Below the pieces are notes generated by a model, which ran no database searches, was not told the origin of the DNA, and saw nothing but the letters and a program-made list of their open reading frames with translations. A program made the translations under genes and the position numbers. This document shows positions 33,301 through 36,436 of a stretch of 36,436 nt of DNA, in pieces. The DNA is from Macrococcus hajekii. GTDB taxonomy: Bacteria > Bacillota > Bacilli > Staphylococcales > Staphylococcaceae. The DNA lies in NCBI RefSeq assembly GCF_004359505.1, contig NZ_SCWE01000007.1, positions 1-36,436 of the forward strand. Reading direction: 5' to 3'. Each line of letters starts with the position of its first letter. Position 1 is the first letter of the stretch.

Positions 33301-34212
33301 TCACCCCTTTGCTATTTCAATAGCAATATGTTCCAGCACTAACATAGCACTTACATATTGCAGTAATTTCTGCTTTCCTTGTTGTACGACATCCATCCAT
33401 CTCGTCAATGTCTGTAAAGAGACATTAGTGCTCAGCTGTTCAAAAGCGACCTGATGATCCGGAAAGCTTAATCGTTCTGATCGCTCAACTTTTATATAAA
33501 TCATATCTTGAAAATAAAGCTGCAGCATATCCAGTAATAGGAGCTGTCCTGTCCGTTCATTCGCTATTTGCAGCAGTTCAACGATTTGAATCAGTCCCAT
33601 CTGACTATCTTTTTGCATCATATCAGCCCATTTGACTGTTGCCTGTCTCACTGATTCGAACTCATTTTCTTCAATCCATCCCTGTGCCTGGTCTGAACTA
33701 AATGATAGGGCCGAGAGTGTCGATGCTAAATCCGGATGAATATGATCCTTCAGCATCTGCTCATATGTACTTTTTGACTGTATAACAATATGCTGACAAC
33801 GTGAATGAATAGTCGGCAGAATATGACTTGCTTGAGTAGTCAGTAATAAAGCAACTGTATTCGGTGGCGGCTCCTCCAGAAACTTCAAAATGGAGTTCTC
33901 TCCTTGTACTGTCAGTTTGTCGAAGTCGACAATAACATACACTTTATAGCGGCCTTCCACGGGCTTTTGGTTCATACGGTGCAGTACATCTTCAATCATA
34001 TCTTTCTTGATGGTTTGTTCTTCAGTCTCCAACCAGTAAAAATCAGCATAATTGTGACTACGAATACGAGATTCACTTTGTGCATCATCACATAGAATAC
34101 GGACAGCGAAATCCATTGCTTGCTGTTTAATATCCTCACGCTGAATGCCTTCAAGTAAGTAAGCATGTGAGAGCTTTTTTTTATCCGCTAATGTTTCCAG
34201 CTGGTTTATCAT
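33301..34212 (-). CDS. holB: DNA polymerase III delta' subunit
   Basis: HolB is the delta' stator of the clamp loader. The 303-residue protein begins MINQLETLADKKKLSHAYLL, resembling the AAA+ clamp-loader fold, with KVYVIVDFDKLTVQGENSIL and KFLEEPPPNTVALLLTTQ (sensor 1 region) and SRCQ. No full Walker A is seen, as expected for delta'. The start is ATG 34212, with GGAGG five bases upstream. A terminator-like hairpin precedes it, and the tmk-holB gap is only about 70 bases, without the usual pstA/darA gene. Confidence 0.95.
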   Translation of the reverse strand: MINQLETLADKKKLSHAYLLEGIQREDIKQQAMDFAVRILCDDAQSESRIRSHNYADFYWLETEEQTIKKDMIEDVLHRMNQKPVEGRYKVYVIVDFDKLTVQGENSILKFLEEPPPNTVALLLTTQASHILPTIHSRCQHIVIQSKSTYEQMLKDHIHPDLASTLSALSFSSDQAQGWIEENEFESVRQATVKWADMMQKDSQMGLIQIVELLQIANERTGQLLLLDMLQLYFQDMIYIKVERSERLSFPDHQVAFEQLSTNVSLQTLTRWMDVVQQGKQKLLQYVSAMLVLEHIAIEIAKG

Positions 34213-34232
34213 AAGAACCTCCATCTATATCG

Positions 34233-34254
34233 AAAAAGCTGCATTTCTGCAGCT
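34233..34254 (-). terminator. Terminator-like hairpin between tmk and holB
   Basis: A perfect stem AGCTGCA/TGCAGCT with an A-rich loop is followed by five T on the minus strand. It lies downstream of an extended -10 and upstream of the holB binding site, so it may act as an attenuator. Confidence 0.7.
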
Positions 34255-34272
34255 CACCATCTTCTATAGCAC

Positions 34273-34281
34273 ATTATAACA
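34273..34281 (-). promoter_or_regulatory. Extended -10 element upstream of holB
   Basis: The minus strand reads TGTTATAAT (34281-34273), a perfect extended -10, just after the tmk stop. No -35 match is seen. A transcript starting near 34266 would include the hairpin at 34233-34254 before holB. Confidence 0.4.
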
Positions 34282-34283
34282 TA

Positions 34284-34889
34284 TCATTTCATCTTATCGA
34301 GGATGACTTGATAAGCACTTTCAATGACGTCAGCAATAGGACGTGCTGCATCAATGGTTACAATACGGTCGTATTGTTCAGCAAGATAATCATAGCCTTC
34401 ACACACGAGCTGATGAAAAGCCAGCGACTCTTTATCAAGACGATTAGTTGCTCGAGCATTATCATTAATACGTGATAGCCCTATCTCGGGTGCTACTTTC
34501 AAATATAGGGTGAGGTCTGGCATGTGCTCTTCAATCGCAAATCGATTGATGTCCATGATTGCATCTGCTCCAAGACCTCTCGCATACCCTTGATAGGCAA
34601 GGGAACTGTCAATAAAACGATCACAAAGCACCAGTTTTCCTTCCTCAAGCGCAGGCAGTACTCTTTCAACTAAATGCTGACGTCTACTCGCTGCAAATAG
34701 TAACGCTTCAGTACGAGCATCCATCAAATTATCATCAGATAATAGTAGTTCCCTGATAGCTTCACTAATACGAATGCCTCCTGGTTCACGTGTTGTAATG
34801 AGCGGTTGATTCAGACGTTCTGCAATAGCCTGCATCACAGTTGATTTACCTGATCCTTCTGGACCTTCAAACGTAATAAACAATGTCAT
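34284..34889 (-). CDS. tmk: Thymidylate kinase
   Basis: Tmk phosphorylates dTMP to dTDP for DNA synthesis. The 201-residue P-loop kinase shows FEGPEGSGKST (Walker A near the N-terminus), TTREPGGIRISEAIRELLL, LVLCDRFIDSSLAYQGYARG (the DR-Y/F motif) and a lid region with RINDNARATNRLDKES. The start is ATG 34889, one base after the decarboxylase stop, with GAGGAG four bases upstream. An in-frame TTG at 34901 is less likely. It is cotranscribed with the decarboxylase gene. Confidence 0.97.
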   Translation of the reverse strand: MTLFITFEGPEGSGKSTVMQAIAERLNQPLITTREPGGIRISEAIRELLLSDDNLMDARTEALLFAASRRQHLVERVLPALEEGKLVLCDRFIDSSLAYQGYARGLGADAIMDINRFAIEEHMPDLTLYLKVAPEIGLSRINDNARATNRLDKESLAFHQLVCEGYDYLAEQYDRIVTIDAARPIADVIESAYQVILDKMK

Positions 34890-34890
34890 A

Positions 34891-36213
34891 CTACTCCTCA
34901 ACTATTATTTTAATATTTCCATCCATTATACCATGAACATTTTCATAAGTTTTAAGGACATTTAGAAGGCGTTCAGTTAAAACTTCTCCCGCGAGTATAT
35001 AAGGAATACCTGGAGGATAAGGAATCAGCGCTTCAGCCAGTTTACAACCGGTAGCTTCATCGATTTTTACTGATTTAACCCGACTGGTAACAGGTGTATA
35101 GAATCCACTGCTGAGATTCAAAAAAGGTATATCAAGCATGTTATGTCGTGTTTTAACCTCAATTGTTTTTAACCGTCTGATCAATTCATCAAAAGGATAT
35201 AAATCATCTCGATGCCAGAGGGGAAGCACTAACAAAATGTAATCATAGCCAGAGAGTTCAATGAATACTGCTCTGTCTTCAAATAATAGTTTAATTTCAT
35301 CTCCTGTATAACCTTCTTTTTTTATCACTAATTTTAAAGGGTCTGATACTTCAATGACTTCGAATGCCTGGCGGAGGACATCAATAAGTTGCTGACGCTT
35401 TAGCATAAACTCGCCGTCATTATAATGAAGATAAAATTGATGAGCTTGTTCCAGACTAGATAATATTAAATACGAAGGACTTGATGTCTGTAATACGGAT
35501 AGATAGGAAATGGTAGCACTAATTAATTTACTATCTTTTTTCAAATGGATAACTGAGCCCATCGTTAAAGCAGGAAGTGTCTTGTGATAGGACTGAACAA
35601 CATAATCTGCTGCTGCACGAAGAGAAGACATAGGAAATGCATCAGTAATATCGAAATGCGCGCCATGTGCTTCATCAACAACTACTTCAATATTACGATC
35701 ATGAAAGTATTGAATAGCTTCTAAAATATTAAAAGTCTCACCAAAATAATTAGGATATGTCAAAATGGCTAAATCCACAGTATCCCACTCACATTTATCT
35801 AACTCATCAAAATTTAAACCGATATATTGATTTGTTTTTTCCGAGACTTCCATAGGTAATATGATTGCTTCTGTATTTGTGAGATCTAAACCATTGATAA
35901 CAGACTTATGCACATTCCTCATAATAGCAATCCGTTCATCACTTAGTTTATGATGTGCCTGAATAATAGCTAATATGCCTACTGTTGTACCGTTTATCAA
36001 ATAACGGGATTGATATGCCTGACTACGAGATAAGGAGATTTCACTGTCCGCAATCACAGTTTCTGCTTGGTGATAATCATCTAATCCGGTTATTTCTGTC
36101 ATATCTTGATCAAGAGATAACTGCATCGATCCTATGGTATGTCTATGATGTCCCGGTACGTGTAACGATATACTATCTGAATAACTTTTAAGCTGATCTG
36201 TTATAGGATTCAT
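34891..36213 (-). CDS. Orn/Lys/Arg decarboxylase family PLP enzyme
   Basis: A fold-type I PLP enzyme of the Orn/Lys/Arg decarboxylase group (YaaO/SpeA-like); the substrate cannot be told from sequence. The 440-residue protein starts MNPITDQLKSYSDSISLHVP, followed by GHHRHT, where the family usually has HVPGHKxG. DEAHGAHF is the PLP-contact motif and SYHKTLPALTMGS holds the PLP lysine. I start at ATG 36213 with AAAGGAG eight bases upstream. The frame stays open to 36423 but would run into the 5S gene, so it is rejected. The gene is followed immediately by tmk, as in other Bacillales. Confidence 0.93.
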   Translation of the reverse strand: MNPITDQLKSYSDSISLHVPGHHRHTIGSMQLSLDQDMTEITGLDDYHQAETVIADSEISLSRSQAYQSRYLINGTTVGILAIIQAHHKLSDERIAIMRNVHKSVINGLDLTNTEAIILPMEVSEKTNQYIGLNFDELDKCEWDTVDLAILTYPNYFGETFNILEAIQYFHDRNIEVVVDEAHGAHFDITDAFPMSSLRAAADYVVQSYHKTLPALTMGSVIHLKKDSKLISATISYLSVLQTSSPSYLILSSLEQAHQFYLHYNDGEFMLKRQQLIDVLRQAFEVIEVSDPLKLVIKKEGYTGDEIKLLFEDRAVFIELSGYDYILLVLPLWHRDDLYPFDELIRRLKTIEVKTRHNMLDIPFLNLSSGFYTPVTSRVKSVKIDEATGCKLAEALIPYPPGIPYILAGEVLTERLLNVLKTYENVHGIMDGNIKIIVEE

Positions 36214-36234
36214 ATCAACAGCTCCTTTAGCTTC

Positions 36235-36240
36235 AGTATA
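36235..36240 (-). promoter_or_regulatory. Possible -10 for the decarboxylase-tmk unit
   Basis: TATACT on the minus strand is the only -10-like hexamer between the 5S terminator and the gene. The -35 position is in the terminator T run and does not match. Weak. Confidence 0.3.
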
Positions 36241-36256
36241 AATTAAATTTAGACAC

Positions 36257-36280
36257 AAAAAAAGAGACCTAACAGGTCCC
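36257..36280 (-). terminator. Ribosomal operon terminator
   Basis: A stem GGGACCT/AGGTCTC (one wobble pair) with a three-base loop is followed by seven T on the minus strand, about 30 bases after the 5S gene. It ends an rRNA operon that lies beyond the right edge. Confidence 0.88.
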
Positions 36281-36312
36281 CGAGTGCGGCTCATCGCATC
36301 CATTTTTAAATT

Positions 36313-36428
36313 GCCCGGCAACGTCCTACTCTCGCGGAACGTAAGTCCAACTACCATCGGCGCTAGAGAGCTTAACTTCTGTGTTCGGTATGGGAACAGG
36401 TGTGACCTCTCTGCCATCGTCACCAGAC
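36313..36428 (-). rRNA. rrf: 5S rRNA, last gene of an upstream rRNA operon
   Basis: This second 5S copy has the conserved core CATACCGAACACAGAAGTTA and differs from the 879-993 copy at 36359 inside the core and at the terminal stem. No tRNA follows it. Exact ends are estimated. The 16S and 23S are presumably just outside the window. Confidence 0.93.
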
Positions 36429-36436
36429 AAATTGAG

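Noticed and set aside
36214-36423. Extra 70-residue N-terminus for the decarboxylase
   Set aside because: It would translate across the 5S rRNA gene and its terminator. ATG 36213 has a clear AAAGGAG site and starts where family similarity begins.

Overview
The window looks like chromosomal housekeeping DNA from a low-GC, non-sporulating member of the Bacillales. Gene order and protein sequences fit the Staphylococcaceae best. The Bacillus-like dusB-lysS junction, and the absence of the small c-di-AMP receptor gene usually found between tmk and holB, suggest Macrococcus or a near relative rather than the S. aureus group; this species-level guess is inference from memory of gene orders. I see no prophage, insertion sequence, CRISPR array or acquired island. 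Everything is on the minus strand except one gene, abrB, so the text below reads from high to low coordinates.

The right edge (36313-36428) is a 5S rRNA gene with a strong terminator, the end of a ribosomal operon lying mostly outside. It is followed by an Orn/Lys/Arg decarboxylase-family gene and tmk, then holB-ricT-yabA, then trmN6-like methyltransferase, GIY-YIG protein and rsmI. The lone plus-strand abrB converges on rsmI and diverges from metG. Next come metG-tatD-rnmV-rsmA, veg behind two consensus promoters, ispE, the purR-ridA-spoVG group behind a PurBox, glmU-prs, and rplY behind a sigma-B-like promoter.

The long cluster pth-mfd-flippase-mazG-rqcP-divIC follows, then the S1-domain gene with tilS and hpt, ftsH and hslO, cysK, and the folate operon folP-folB-folK running into dusB and lysS. 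Past the lysS terminator lies a second ribosomal operon of unusual order: tandem promoters, a 5S gene, eight tRNA genes (Val, Thr, Lys, Gly, Leu, Arg, Pro, Ala), then the 16S leader. The window ends within the first bases of 16S rRNA.

The shared theme is translation (tRNAs, 5S, LysRS, MetRS, Pth, TilS, RsmA, RsmI, Dus, RNase M5, L25, RqcP), with replication (Tmk, HolB, YabA), cell wall and division (GlmU, flippase, DivIC), nucleotide, isoprenoid and folate metabolism, and proteostasis (FtsH, Hsp33).

The most interesting material is regulatory. It includes terminators abutting the ribosome binding site of the next gene, minimal promoters whose -35 position falls inside a preceding terminator, a repeated TGTCGAA motif between metG and abrB, a structured rplY leader holding a chain of mini-ORFs, and the missing pstA/darA gene. 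I did not find a convincing new multi-gene system.
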